The notes beneath the pieces are model-generated. The model was not told the origin of the DNA. It saw only the letters and a program-made list of their open reading frames with translations, and ran no database searches. A DNA stretch of 64,000 nucleotides from Mycolicibacterium fallax (GTDB lineage: Bacteria; Actinomycetota; Actinomycetes; Mycobacteriales; Mycobacteriaceae). This document shows positions 54,420 through 64,000 of the stretch, piece by piece. Position numbers and translations under genes: made by a program. The stretch's first letter is position 1, and each line of letters begins with the position of its first letter. The stretch spans positions 620,001-684,000 of the forward strand of contig NZ_AP022603.1 in NCBI RefSeq assembly GCF_010726955.1, in the 5' to 3' direction.

Positions 54420-55796
54420 ATGAGGCTTATCAACGGCGCACCGCCGCTGCTGACGCTGGCATTGGTGCTGGGCACCGCGGGCCCCGCGGCCGCCGAGCCG
54501 GCCCCGGCCCCGGACGGGCTGGCCGCGCTGATCACCCAGGTGGCCGAGGCCAACCAGCGGTTGCAGGATCTCGGCGCGCAGGTGCAGATCGAGCAGGAAA
54601 GCGTCAACAAGCGCCTGGTCGAGCTGCAGGGCGCGCGGAACACCGCGGCCAAGGCCCAGCTCGAGGTCGACGCCAGCCGGCAGGCGGTCCGGGAGTACGA
54701 CGGCGCGATCGACGACGCCCAGGCCCGGTTCGACGACTACGCCATCGCCACCTACATGAGCGGCCCGTCGGACTCCCTGCTGGCCGCGACCGACCCCGGC
54801 GAAATGCTCACCGCGGTGTCCACCAACGAGACCATCAACCTGGCCTCCCGGCAGGTCATGACCGACCTGAAGCGGGCCCGCGGTGAGCAGGTCAACCGCG
54901 AATCCACCGCGCGGCTGGCCAAGCAGAAGGCCGACCAGGCCGCCGCCGGCGCGCAGACCAGCCAGGACGACGCGGTCACCGCGCTGACCAACGCGCAGGC
55001 CACCTTCGGCCGCCAGCAGGAGCAGATCAACCAGCTCGCCGCCGAGCGCGACGCCGCCAAGGCCCGCCTCGACCAGGCCCGCGCCGCGCTGGCCCCGGCG
55101 CGCCCGCCCGCGCCGGGAAGCCCCGCACCGGCGGGCGCACCGGCCGCCAGTGACTGGGATGCCGCCCCGGCGGTCGGCGACGCCAGCCAGTGGGACACCA
55201 CGCTGCCGATGGTGCCCAGCGCGTTCGTCTCCGGCGACCCGATCGCCATCGTCAACACGGTGCTGGCGATCTCGGCGACCTCGGCGGAGGTCACCGCCGG
55301 GCTGGGCCGCAAGTTCCTGCAGAAGATCGGCATCCTGGCCCCCGACACCGTCGACGTGCCCACCGACGGCACCGCCATCCCGCGGGTCTACGGCAGGCAG
55401 GCCTCCGAGTACGTCATCCAGCGCGGCATGAGCCAGCTGGGCGTGCCGTACTCCTGGGGCGGCGGCAACGCCCAGGGCAAGTCCTACGGCATCGACTCGG
55501 GCTCCAACACGCTGGGCTTCGACTGCTCGGGCCTGGTGCTCTACGCGTTCGCCGGCGTCGGCATCGAGCTGCCGCACTACTCCGGCTCGCAGTACAACAT
55601 GGGCCGCAAGATCCCCTCGGCCGAGATGCGCCGCGGCGACGTCATCTTCTACGGCCCGGGCGGCAGCCAGCACGTCACCATCTACCTCGGCAACGGACAG
55701 ATGCTGGAGGCCCCCTACACCGGGTCGCAGGTGAAGGTCTCCCCGGTGCGCACCGGGGGCATGACGCCGTACGTGGTGCGCTACATCGAGTACTGA
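54420..55796 (+). CDS. ripA: Peptidoglycan endopeptidase RipA
   Basis: RipA is a secreted D,L-endopeptidase that cuts peptide stems in septal peptidoglycan and partners with resuscitation-promoting factors. The 458-residue protein has a signal peptide (about 1-25, ending AAAEP), a long coiled-coil autoinhibitory region (about 30-225), a Pro/Ala linker and a C-terminal NlpC/P60 domain. Catalytic residues are C369 (GFDCSGL), H418 (SQHVTIYLG) and E430. The 49-residue C-H and 12-residue H-E spacings match M. tuberculosis RipA. Confidence 0.96.
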   Translation: MRLINGAPPLLTLALVLGTAGPAAAEPAPAPDGLAALITQVAEANQRLQDLGAQVQIEQESVNKRLVELQGARNTAAKAQLEVDASRQAVREYDGAIDDAQARFDDYAIATYMSGPSDSLLAATDPGEMLTAVSTNETINLASRQVMTDLKRARGEQVNRESTARLAKQKADQAAAGAQTSQDDAVTALTNAQATFGRQQEQINQLAAERDAAKARLDQARAALAPARPPAPGSPAPAGAPAASDWDAAPAVGDASQWDTTLPMVPSAFVSGDPIAIVNTVLAISATSAEVTAGLGRKFLQKIGILAPDTVDVPTDGTAIPRVYGRQASEYVIQRGMSQLGVPYSWGGGNAQGKSYGIDSGSNTLGFDCSGLVLYAFAGVGIELPHYSGSQYNMGRKIPSAEMRRGDVIFYGPGGSQHVTIYLGNGQMLEAPYTGSQVKVSPVRTGGMTPYVVRYIEY

Positions 55797-55810
55797 CGGA
55801 ACGGAAGTCC

Positions 55811-56524
55811 ATGGCAGTGAGTGCTTTTCGACCGGCAATTGGCCGACCGGCCCAGCTGCTGGCCGTGCTGGTGCTGGCCCTCGGGCTGACCGTCGGCTGG
55901 GCCCGGCCCGCGGCCGCCGACCCCGGCTGGGATCCCAGCCTGCCCGCGGTGGCCAGCGCCGGTGCCCCCGGCGACGCGCTGGCCATCGCCAACGCCTCGC
56001 TGGCGGTCACCTCGCAGGCCACCTCGGCGACCATGGACCTGGGCCGCAAGTTCCTCAAATCGCTGGGATTCGGCGGCCGTGACGCCGAACCGACCGGCGT
56101 GAACCCCGGCCGGGTGCGCGGCCCGCAGGCCATCGAATACGTGATCCGCCGGGGCGGCAGCCAGCTCGGGATGCCGTACTCCTGGGGCGGCGGCAAGCCC
56201 ACCGGCCCGAGCACCGGGGTGGAGTCCGGCGCCAACATCTACGGCTTCGACTGCTCGGGGCTGACCCAGTACTCGTTCGCCGGGGTGGGGGTGCTGATCC
56301 CGAAGTACTCCGGCGACCAGTACGACGCCGGCCGCCGGGTGCCGCTGTCCCAGGCCAAGCGCGGCGACCTGCTGTTCTGGGGTCCCGGTGGCAGCCAGCA
56401 CGTGGCGATCTATCTCGGCGGCGGCCAGATGCTGGAGGCCTCCGGCAGCGCCGGCCGGGTCCGGGTCAGCCCGGTGCGCACCTCCGGCATCCAGCCGAAC
56501 GCGGTCCGAGTCATCGAATCCTGA
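55811..56524 (+). CDS. ripB: Peptidoglycan endopeptidase RipB
   Basis: The 237-residue secreted NlpC/P60 enzyme is a shorter paralogue of RipA without the coiled coil. It has a signal peptide (about 1-36, ending AAADP) and the catalytic C148 (GFDCSGL), H197 (SQHVAIYLG) and E209, with the same spacing as RipA. It follows ripA by 14 bp and likely shares its transcript. Confidence 0.95.
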   Translation: MAVSAFRPAIGRPAQLLAVLVLALGLTVGWARPAAADPGWDPSLPAVASAGAPGDALAIANASLAVTSQATSATMDLGRKFLKSLGFGGRDAEPTGVNPGRVRGPQAIEYVIRRGGSQLGMPYSWGGGKPTGPSTGVESGANIYGFDCSGLTQYSFAGVGVLIPKYSGDQYDAGRRVPLSQAKRGDLLFWGPGGSQHVAIYLGGGQMLEASGSAGRVRVSPVRTSGIQPNAVRVIES

Positions 56525-56673
56525 CCCGCGCGCCCCGCGGCGGGGGTCCGTGACGGATCCGGTGGGGCCTGGAATAGTTGTGTCGGTGACCCCCGGGCGC
56601 ATCCGGGATCATGGTGCATGACCGGGCACGGCGAACGGCCGTGACTAGCAGAAGCAGCTTCGGAGGAATGTCG

Positions 56674-57771
56674 ATGACGTCAGCAGGTGGGTCGCCCAAC
56701 TACACACCGGCGGGTGCGCCCGGCGGTGCACACGCGGCCCAGCCGTCCGGTCCCAACGGGCTCGGCGCCGACGTGGCGACGCTGGAACGCGCGATCTTCG
56801 AGGTCAAGCGGATCATCGTGGGCCAGGACCAGCTCGTCGAGCGGATCCTGGTCGGGCTGCTGGCCAAGGGGCACGTGCTGCTGGAGGGCGTGCCCGGCGT
56901 CGCCAAGACGCTGGCGGTGGAGACCTTCGCCAAGGTCGTCGGCGGCACCTTCAACCGGATCCAGTTCACCCCCGACCTGGTGCCCACCGACATCATCGGG
57001 ACCCGGATCTACCGGCAGGGCCGCGAGGAGTTCGACATCGAACTCGGCCCGGTGGTGTGCAACTTCCTGCTCGCCGACGAGATCAACCGGGCCCCGGCCA
57101 AGGTGCAGTCCGCGCTGCTCGAGGTGATGGCCGAGCGCAAGATCTCCATCGGCGGCAAGACCTATGAGCTGCCCAAGCCGTTTTTGGTGATGGCCACCCA
57201 GAACCCGATCGAGAACGAGGGCGTCTACCCGCTGCCCGAGGCGCAGCGCGACCGCTTCCTGTTCAAGATCAACGTCGGCTACCCCTCCCCGGAGGAGGAG
57301 CGCGAGATCATCTACCGGATGGGTGTCACCCCGCCGGAGCCCAAGCAGGTGCTGGCCGCCGGCGACCTGCTGCGGCTGCAGGAGCTGGCCGCCGGGGTCT
57401 TCGTCCATCACGCGCTGGTCGACTACGTGGTCCGGGTGATCACCGCCACCCGGGTGCCCGAGCAGTTCGGCCTGGCCGACGTGAAGTCCTGGATCACCTT
57501 CGGCGCCTCGCCGCGCGCCTCGCTGGGCATCATCGCCGCCGCCCGCGCGCTGGCGTTGATCCGGGGCCGTGACTACGTCATCCCGCAGGACGTCATCGAG
57601 GTCATTCCCGACGTGCTGCGGCACCGCCTGGTGCTGTCCTACGACGCGCTGGCCGACGAGATCTCGCCGGACACCGTGGTCAACCGGATCCTGCAGACGG
57701 TGGCGCTGCCGCAGGTCAACGCCGTCCAGCAGCAACCGCAGGCCCCGACGCCGGTGGCCAGCGGTTCGTGA
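56674..57771 (+). CDS. moxR1: MoxR-family AAA+ ATPase MoxR1
   Basis: MoxR ATPases act as chaperones for metal or complex assembly, typically with DUF58 and VWA partners, both encoded next. The 365-residue protein has Walker [16 protein letters not shown], Walker [14 protein letters not shown], a sensor [11 protein letters not shown] and an arginine-rich lid region. ATG 56674 is chosen because GGAGG at 56662-56666 is 7 nt upstream; ATG 56668 and a start at 56611 are alternatives. Its stop overlaps the DUF58 gene. Confidence 0.94.
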   Translation: MTSAGGSPNYTPAGAPGGAHAAQPSGPNGLGADVATLERAIFEVKRIIVGQDQLVERILVGLLAKGHVLLEGVPGVAKTLAVETFAKVVGGTFNRIQFTPDLVPTDIIGTRIYRQGREEFDIELGPVVCNFLLADEINRAPAKVQSALLEVMAERKISIGGKTYELPKPFLVMATQNPIENEGVYPLPEAQRDRFLFKINVGYPSPEEEREIIYRMGVTPPEPKQVLAAGDLLRLQELAAGVFVHHALVDYVVRVITATRVPEQFGLADVKSWITFGASPRASLGIIAAARALALIRGRDYVIPQDVIEVIPDVLRHRLVLSYDALADEISPDTVVNRILQTVALPQVNAVQQQPQAPTPVASGS

Positions 57772-58712
57772 CGGCGTCGGCTTCGATCCACCCGCCGTCG
57801 TTCGGCCGCGGTGAGATCGGCGACCCGAAGCTCTCGGCGGCGCTGCGGACCCTGGAGCTCACCGTCAAGCGCAAGCTGGACGGGGTGCTGCACGGCAACC
57901 ACCTCGGGCTGATCCCGGGGCCGGGCTCCGAACCGGGCGAGTCCCGGATGTACCAGCCCGGTGACGACGTGCGCCGGATGGACTGGTCGGTCACCGCCCG
58001 CACCACCCACCCGCACGTCCGGCAGATGATCGCCGACCGCGAGCTGGAGACCTGGCTGGTCGTCGACATGTCGGCCAGCATGGACTTCGGCACCGCCGGC
58101 TGCGAGAAGCGGGATCTGGCGGTGGCCGCGGCCGCCGCGATCACCTACCTCAACAGCGGCGGCGGCAACCGGCTCGGCGCGCTGATCAGCAACGGCAGCC
58201 AGACCGTTCGGGTGCCGGCGCGCTCGGGCCGTCAGCACGAGCAGAGCATGCTGCGGGCGATCGCGACCATGCCGAGCGCACCGGCGGGGGTCCGCGGCGA
58301 CCTCGGCGAGGCCATCGACGCGCTGCGCCGGCCGGAACGCCGCCGCGGCATGGCGGTCATCATCAGCGATTTCCTGGGCCCGGTGAACTGGATGCGGCAG
58401 CTGCGGGCCATCTCGGCCCGGCACGAGGTGCTGGGCATCGAGATCCTGGACCCGCGCGACATCGACCTGCCCGACGTCGGCGACGTGGTGCTGCAGGACA
58501 CCGAGTCCGGGCTGACCCGGGAGTACCACATCGACGCCGCGCTGCGCGAGGACTTCGCCCGGGCCGCGGCCGCGCACCGGGCCGAGGTGGCCCGCACCCT
58601 GCGCCGCTGCAACGCGCCGGTGCTGACGCTGCGCACCGACCGGGACTGGATCGCCGACATCGTCCGCTTCGTGGCGTCCCGGCGCCGCGGCGCGCTGGCC
58701 GGTCAGCAGTAG
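57768..58712 (+). CDS. DUF58 protein (Rv1480-like)
   Basis: The 314-residue protein has the DUF58 signature GESRMYQPGDDVRRMDWSVTART and a VWA-like fold with LVVDMSASMDFG that includes a DxSxS metal site. It is a partner of MoxR1. GTG 57768 overlaps the moxR1 stop. Confidence 0.92.
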   Translation: MTASASIHPPSFGRGEIGDPKLSAALRTLELTVKRKLDGVLHGNHLGLIPGPGSEPGESRMYQPGDDVRRMDWSVTARTTHPHVRQMIADRELETWLVVDMSASMDFGTAGCEKRDLAVAAAAAITYLNSGGGNRLGALISNGSQTVRVPARSGRQHEQSMLRAIATMPSAPAGVRGDLGEAIDALRRPERRRGMAVIISDFLGPVNWMRQLRAISARHEVLGIEILDPRDIDLPDVGDVVLQDTESGLTREYHIDAALREDFARAAAAHRAEVARTLRRCNAPVLTLRTDRDWIADIVRFVASRRRGALAGQQ

Positions 58713-58730
58713 GCCCAGGAGAGAGATCTG

Positions 58731-59738
58731 ATGACGATTCCGCTGCTCGGCCCGATGTCGCTGTCGGGGTTCAAGTACCCGTGGTTCTTCCTGTTCCTGC
58801 TGGTCGTCGCCGCGTTGGTGGTCGGCTACCTGGTCGCACAGCGCGCCCGGCAGCGCCGCGTGCTGCGCTTTTCCAATGTGGAGCTGCTCGATTCGGTGGC
58901 CCCGACCCGGCCGGCCCGCTGGCGGCACCTCTCGGCGGTGCTGCTGATCATCGCGCTGACCCTGCTGACCATCGCGATGGCCGGGCCGACCCACGACGTC
59001 CGGGTGCCGCGCAACCGGGCGGTGGTGATGCTGGTGATCGACGTGTCCCAGTCGATGCGCGCCACCGACGTCTCGCCGAGCCGGCTGGCCGCCGCCCAGG
59101 AGGCCGCCAAGCAGTTCGCCAACGAGCTGACCCCGGGCATCAACCTGGGCCTGATCGCCTACGCGGGCACCGCCACCGTGCTGGTCTCGCCGACCACCAG
59201 CCGGCAGAACACCATCGCGGCGCTGGACAAGCTGCAGCTGGCCGACCGGACCGCCACCGGTGAGGCGATCTTCACCGCGCTGCAGTCGGTGGCCACCGTC
59301 GGCGCGGTGATCGGCGGCGGTGACGAGCCGCCACCGGCCCGGATCGTGCTGATGTCCGACGGCAAGGAGACCGTGCCGAGCAACCCGGACAACCCCAAGG
59401 GCGCGTTCACCGCCGCCCGGATGGCCAAGGAGCAGGGCATCCCGATCTCCACCATCTCCTTCGGCACCCCCTACGGCTTCGTCGAGATCAACGATCAGCG
59501 TCAGCCGGTCCCGGTCGACGACGCCGGCCTGCGCAAGATCGCCGACCTCTCCGGCGGCAACGCCTACAGCGCGTCGAGCCTGGCCGAACTCAAGGAGGTC
59601 TACTCGACGCTGCAGCAGCAGATCGGTTACGAGACCATCCCCGGGGACGCCAGCGTCGGCTGGCTGCGGCTGGGTGCGCTGCTGCTGGGGCTGGCCGCGC
59701 TGGCCGGGCTGCTGATCAATCGGCGGCTGCCCGGCTGA
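58731..59738 (+). CDS. VWA-domain membrane protein (Rv1481-like)
   Basis: The 335-residue protein has two N-terminal transmembrane helices (about 14-36 and 62-82), a von Willebrand A domain with the metal-ion site [10 protein letters not shown] and a C-terminal membrane helix (about 305-327). It is the BatA-type third partner of the MoxR/DUF58 system. GAGAGA upstream supports ATG 58731. Confidence 0.92.
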   Translation: MTIPLLGPMSLSGFKYPWFFLFLLVVAALVVGYLVAQRARQRRVLRFSNVELLDSVAPTRPARWRHLSAVLLIIALTLLTIAMAGPTHDVRVPRNRAVVMLVIDVSQSMRATDVSPSRLAAAQEAAKQFANELTPGINLGLIAYAGTATVLVSPTTSRQNTIAALDKLQLADRTATGEAIFTALQSVATVGAVIGGGDEPPPARIVLMSDGKETVPSNPDNPKGAFTAARMAKEQGIPISTISFGTPYGFVEINDQRQPVPVDDAGLRKIADLSGGNAYSASSLAELKEVYSTLQQQIGYETIPGDASVGWLRLGALLLGLAALAGLLINRRLPG

Positions 59739-59775
59739 GCGGATCCGGCGTGCCGATTTCGATCCGATCCGGGTG

Positions 59776-60547
<772 letters not shown>

Positions 60548-60597
60548 CCCAACCGCGGTGGCCCACCGAAACTTTCGTTAACTAAGGAGTCAGCACA

Positions 60598-61407
60598 ATG
60601 GCAGGTTTGCTCGAGGGCAAGCGGATCCTGGTCACCGGGATCATCACCGATTCGTCCATCGCCTTCCACATCGCCAAGCAGGCCCAGGAGGCCGGCGCCG
60701 AACTGGTGCTGACCGGCTTCAACCGGATGAAGCTGATCCAGCGGATCGCCGACCGGCTGCCCAGCCCGGCCCCGCTGCTGGAACTGGACGTGCAGAACGA
60801 GGAGCACCTGGCCGGCCTGGCCGGCCAGATCACCGAGGTGATCGGCGAGGGCGCCCGGATCGACGGCGTGGTGCACTCGATCGGCTTCATGCCGCAGTCC
60901 GGGATGGGCGTCAACCCGTTCTTCGACGCCCCGTACGAGGACGTGTCCAAGGGCATCCACATCTCGGCGTACTCCTACGCCTCGCTGGCCAAGGCGGTGC
61001 TGCCGATCATGGCGCCCGGCGGCTCCATCGTCGGGATGGACTTCGATCCGACCCGGGCGATGCCCGCCTACAACTGGATGACGGTGGCCAAGAGCGCCCT
61101 GGAGTCGGTGAACCGGTTCGTCGCGCGGGAGGCCGGCAAGGTTGGGGTGCGCTCGAATCTTGTTGCCGCCGGCCCGATCCGGACGCTGGCGATGAGCGCC
61201 ATCGTCGGCGGCGCGCTCGGCGAGGAGGCCGGCGCGCAGATGAAGCTGCTGGAGGAGGGCTGGGATGCCCGGGCTCCGATCGGCTGGGACATGAAGGATC
61301 CGACCCCGGTCGCCAAGACCGTCTGCGCGCTGCTGTCGGACTGGCTGCCCGCCACCACCGGCGACATCATTTTCGCCGACGGCGGCGCGCACAACCAGCT
61401 GCTCTGA
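60598..61407 (+). CDS. inhA: Enoyl-ACP reductase InhA
   Basis: InhA is the NADH-dependent enoyl-ACP reductase of FAS-II and the target of isoniazid and ethionamide. The 269-residue protein is the same length as the M. tuberculosis enzyme, and key residues align: I21, S94, F149, Y158, K165. Residues whose change gives isoniazid resistance (I21, S94) are wild type. TAAGGAG lies just upstream of ATG 60598. Confidence 0.98.
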   Translation: MAGLLEGKRILVTGIITDSSIAFHIAKQAQEAGAELVLTGFNRMKLIQRIADRLPSPAPLLELDVQNEEHLAGLAGQITEVIGEGARIDGVVHSIGFMPQSGMGVNPFFDAPYEDVSKGIHISAYSYASLAKAVLPIMAPGGSIVGMDFDPTRAMPAYNWMTVAKSALESVNRFVAREAGKVGVRSNLVAAGPIRTLAMSAIVGGALGEEAGAQMKLLEEGWDARAPIGWDMKDPTPVAKTVCALLSDWLPATTGDIIFADGGAHNQLL

Positions 61408-61417
61408 GGCCGCCGCG

Positions 61418-62353
61418 GTGAAGTTCGACGCGCTGTTGCTGCTGTCGTTCGGCGGCCCGGAGGGCCCCGAGCAGGTGCTGCCGTTCCTGCAAAACGTGAC
61501 CGCCGGGCGCGGCATCCCGCTGGAGCGGCTGGCCGAGGTCGCCGAGCACTACCAGCACTTCGGCGGCGTCTCGCCGATCAATGGCATCAACCGCGCGCTG
61601 ATCGAGCAGATCCGGGCGCAGCTGGCCGAGGCGGGCCGGGAGCTGCCGGTGTACTTCGGCAACCGCAACTGGGCGCCGTACCTCGCCGACACCGTCGCCG
61701 CGATGCGCGACGACGGGGTGCGCACCGCCGCGGTGTTCGCCACCTCGGCCTGGTCCGGCTACTCCGGGGACGTGCAGTACCGCGAGGACATCGCCGCCGC
61801 CCGGGCCGCGGTCGGTGACGGCGCCCCGGAACTGGTGAAGCTGCCCGGCTTCCACGACCACCGGCTGTTCATCGAGCTGTTCGCCGACGCCATCGCCGCC
61901 GCCCGCGCCGAGTTGCCCGCCGAGTTGGCCGACTCCGCCCGGCTGGTGTTCACCGCGCACTCGGTGCCGCTGGCCGCCGACGAGCGGCACGGCCCGCGGA
62001 TCTACAGCACCCAGGTCGCCGAGGCCGCCCGGCTGGTCGCCGCCGCCGCCGGCTACCCCGACTACGACCAGGTCTGGCAGTCCCGCTCCGGTCCCGCGCG
62101 GGTTCCGTGGCTGGAACCCGATGTCGCCGAACACCTTTCGGCGCTGGCGAGCTCCGGTGTGCGAGCGGTGATCGTCTGCCCGATCGGCTTCGTCTGCGAT
62201 CACATCGAGGTGGTCTGGGACCTGGACACCGAACTGGCCGGGCAGGCCCAGGCCGCCGGGATCGCGCTGGCCCGGGCGAGCACCCCCAACGCCGACCCGC
62301 GTTTTGCCGCGCTGGTGCTGGATCTGGTCGACGCGCTGGAGACCGGCCGCTGA
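61418..62353 (+). CDS. hemH: Ferrochelatase, short form lacking the C-terminal tail
   Basis: Ferrochelatase (also hemZ) inserts ferrous iron into protoporphyrin, or into coproporphyrin in the actinobacterial coproheme route. The 311-residue product has [37 protein letters not shown] with the metal-site histidine, and [17 protein letters not shown]. The M. tuberculosis protein is about 344 residues with a cysteine-rich C-terminal tail that, with an internal cysteine, holds a [2Fe-2S] cluster. Here the protein ends at LETGR, 8 bp before the second repeat element, and the cysteines I recall in GYSSC and RRCGP are D118 and histidine. It probably lacks the cluster. Confidence 0.93.
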   Translation: MKFDALLLLSFGGPEGPEQVLPFLQNVTAGRGIPLERLAEVAEHYQHFGGVSPINGINRALIEQIRAQLAEAGRELPVYFGNRNWAPYLADTVAAMRDDGVRTAAVFATSAWSGYSGDVQYREDIAAARAAVGDGAPELVKLPGFHDHRLFIELFADAIAAARAELPAELADSARLVFTAHSVPLAADERHGPRIYSTQVAEAARLVAAAAGYPDYDQVWQSRSGPARVPWLEPDVAEHLSALASSGVRAVIVCPIGFVCDHIEVVWDLDTELAGQAQAAGIALARASTPNADPRFAALVLDLVDALETGR

Positions 62354-62361
62354 GGGCGCGG

Positions 62362-62714
62362 CATCGAGTGAGAACTCAGGGACGTTGGTGAGAGGTTTCG
62401 GCGGGGCCCGAAATCGAGTGAGACTTCAGGGAGCTTGGTGAGAACCCAGGGACGCTGGTGAGACGTCAGGGCGGGGGTTTTCATCGAGTGAGACATTGTG
62501 GCGGGGGCTACTCACACAACGCGTCCCAGGTTTCTCTTTCGATGCCGAGCGCCGTCCTGGGTTCTCTCTAACGTCCCTGGGTTCTCACTAACGTCCCTGG
62601 TTTCTCACTCGATGACGGCGGTCGCGAGAACGTCTCACTAAGCTCCCTGGTTTCTCACTCGATGAGCGCGGCCGGCAAAAGTTCTCACCAACGTCCCTGA
62701 GTTCTCACTCGATG
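62362..62714. repeat. Mirror-symmetric phased GTGAGA element, copy 2
   Basis: This copy has left units at 62362 and 62412, a 70-bp step to the central module 62482-62544, and right units ending 62614, 62664 and 62714. Pairs are symmetric about 62513. GTGAGA begins at 62368, 62388, 62418, 62438, 62458 and 62488, and TCTCAC (or near forms) occupies the mirror positions on the right. Step sizes (50 and 70) and the central module length (63 bp) equal those of copy 1. The 70-bp unit differs from that of copy 1 at only about 4 positions. The interval between hemH and the convergent gene holds nothing else. Confidence 0.9.
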
Positions 62715-62737
62715 GCGCCTCCGCGCCCCCGACGCCC

Positions 62738-63589
62738 TCAGTCCCGCCAGGCCGACTGCAGGATGGCGTCGACGGCGGCCAGTCGCGCGGCGCGCACCAC
62801 CGCCGACAGCGGCCGCATCGCCTCGTCGGCCATCGTGATGCCCGACGAGGACGTGATGGCGATCGGCGTCAGGCCCGCGCCGACGGTGACGATCGCATCG
62901 ACCTGCGCGGCGCTCTCCAGCACCCGCAGCGCCCGGGCCGGCGCGTGGTCCGGGGCGGTGTGGTCCCCGCCGGCCTCCAGCAGCTGCTCGACCAGGGCGC
63001 GCGGATCCTCGATGTCCACCCCGGCGCCGCCGTCGCGCAACGTGGTCAACGCCTGCGCGGCCGTCCGAACCGCCGCGCGCAGCTCGAGTTCGGCGGCGCC
63101 GAGCCCGGGCGCCTCCCGCGGCGGTGCGCCGGGCAGCGAGTAGGCCGTCCACACCAGCAGCGGGTCCAGGGTCTCCGGTCCGTCGCCGTCGGCGTCGTCG
63201 TCGTACTCGAATTCCGGGACCAGGCCGATCGGGGTGCGCCCCGGCGGGGTGATCAGCAGCGCCTCGCCGACCGCCATCGCGTCGGCAGCGAAGGCGCTGC
63301 CCGCGGGCAGACCGCGGGCGTCGCCGGGCACCGGCAGGGTCAGGCCGAGCACCGGCTCGCCGATCCGCGGACCCGCGGCGATGCGCAGCGTCTGCAGCAG
63401 CGACATCGCCCCCGCGTCGTCGACGTCGGGCCACGGCAGCCCGGTGGCTTCGGCGGCGGCGGATTCGTAGGCGGTGACCGAATGCCGCGGCGCCCACAGC
63501 GACAGCGCGTCGAGCACGTCGTCGGGCGCGGCACGGCCGGCCAGCCAGGCATTGCCCCACAGGGCCAGCGAAGCGCTCGGGCACCACAT
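62738..63589 (-). CDS. Conserved mycobacterial protein, Rv1486c-like
   Basis: The 283-residue protein has no signal peptide, membrane helix or catalytic motif I recognise. It opens MWCPSASLALWGNAWLAGRAAPDDVL and has an acidic stretch (EFEYDDDADGDGPETLD, about 126-142). Position between hemH and the NfeD-like gene matches Rv1486c, also uncharacterised. It is convergent with hemH across the repeat element. Confidence 0.8.
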   Translation of the reverse strand: MWCPSASLALWGNAWLAGRAAPDDVLDALSLWAPRHSVTAYESAAAEATGLPWPDVDDAGAMSLLQTLRIAAGPRIGEPVLGLTLPVPGDARGLPAGSAFAADAMAVGEALLITPPGRTPIGLVPEFEYDDDADGDGPETLDPLLVWTAYSLPGAPPREAPGLGAAELELRAAVRTAAQALTTLRDGGAGVDIEDPRALVEQLLEAGGDHTAPDHAPARALRVLESAAQVDAIVTVGAGLTPIAITSSSGITMADEAMRPLSAVVRAARLAAVDAILQSAWRD

Positions 63590-63647
63590 GCCCGGGAAGT
63601 TTAATTCCCCGCGTTGTCGGCGTCGGGATGCACGCTAGGGTTGAAAC

Positions 63648-64000
63648 ATGCCCGCCGCAGTGATCTGGCTCATCGGCGCCCTGGTGCTGGCCGGCGCCGA
63701 GATGCTCACCGGTGACCTGTTCCTGCTGATGATCGCCGGCGGTGCGCTGGCCGCCGCCGGATCCAGCGCGCTGATCGACTGGCCGATCTGGGCCGACGGG
63801 ATCGTGTTCCTGGTCGTTTCGGTGCTGCTGCTGGCTCTGGTGCGGCCCTCGCTGCGCCGCAAGATGACGCCGAACGCGGTGCCGGAGACCGGTATTGAGG
63901 CACTGTCGGGCCGGCCCGCGCTGGTGCTGGAACAGGTCAGCCGGCACGGCGGCCGGATCAAGCTGGACGGCGAGATCTGGACGGCCCGCCCGCTGGCCGA
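63648..64000 (+). CDS. NfeD-like membrane protein, N-terminal part (cut by window edge)
   Basis: The first 117 residues show two or three transmembrane helices (about 4-25, 28-45, 47-67) and the start of an OB-fold domain (LSGRPALVLEQVSRHGGRIKLDGEIWTARPL), the structure of short NfeD proteins, which partner with flotillin-like proteins in membrane domains. It matches Rv1487, which in M. tuberculosis precedes a stomatin-like gene (Rv1488). Confidence 0.88.
   Translation, partial: MPAAVIWLIGALVLAGAEMLTGDLFLLMIAGGALAAAGSSALIDWPIWADGIVFLVVSVLLLALVRPSLRRKMTPNAVPETGIEALSGRPALVLEQVSRHGGRIKLDGEIWTARPLA

Overview
This is a high-GC actinobacterial chromosome segment that reads as a non-tuberculous Mycobacterium (sensu lato), probably an environmental or rapid-growing type. 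The gene order closely follows the M. tuberculosis stretch from lprG (Rv1411c) to Rv1487: riboflavin genes, uvrC-rapZ-cuvA-whiA, gap-pgk-tpiA-secG, the pentose phosphate block, ctaB/ctaA, mptB, the SUF operon, acn, ripA-ripB-moxR1 and mabA-inhA-hemH. Mycobacterial signature genes (inhA, mabA, ripA, mptB, lprG) leave little doubt about the genus. It differs from M. tuberculosis in carrying ppc, a gluconate kinase/permease pair and an acetate-type symporter, in having SufB without an intein, and in lacking PE/PGRS genes.

Layout. 1-3410: lprG (partial, minus), then ribC, ribBA, ribH and a membrane PH-domain gene. 3424-8451: uvrC, rapZ, cuvA and whiA, tightly coupled. 8577-13843: an accessory pair of large genes built from tandem PknH-sensor-like domains. 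13959-20161: lower glycolysis, secG and ppc. 20158-23119: divergent gluconate kinase and GntP permease. 23128-29930 (minus): small coiled-coil gene, pgl, opcA, zwf, tal, tkt. 30111-38109: ctaB, a small lipoprotein preceded by a 12-bp tandem repeat, qor, an ATP-grasp gene, ctaA, an ABC exporter and mptB. 38197-44468: sufR-B-D-C-S-U-T, with a SufR-type operator on the sufR start codon. 44503-45005: a mirror-symmetric repeat element. 45180-50101: DUF485/ActP symporter pair, thioredoxin with a CsoR-like box, enoyl-CoA hydratase, ABC-F ATPase. 50108-53581: acnR, acn and an AcnR-type operator. 53651-62353: Rv1476-like gene, ripA, ripB, moxR1, DUF58 and VWA genes, mabA, inhA, hemH. 62362-62714: a second copy of the mirror-symmetric element. 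62738-64000: Rv1486c-like gene (minus) and a partial NfeD-like gene. No rRNA, tRNA, CRISPR array or insertion sequence was recognised.

The genes group into a carbon module (glycolysis, PEP carboxylase, pentose phosphate pathway, gluconate entry, aconitase), an iron module (SUF assembly, aconitase, ferrochelatase, heme A synthesis) and a cell-envelope module (LprG, MptB, RipA/RipB, MabA/InhA).

The most unusual content is: (1) two dispersed elements in which GTGAGA words are phased at exact multiples of 10 bp and mirrored about a fixed centre, one after sufT and one after hemH; (2) the two-gene tandem PknH_C-like system, which appears to have lost its disulfide cysteines and lacks a normal export signal; (3) a ferrochelatase that ends where the second repeat element begins and lacks the cysteine-rich tail of its M. 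tuberculosis counterpart; (4) operator-like sites that closely match published motifs for SufR and AcnR, plus a CsoR-like site.
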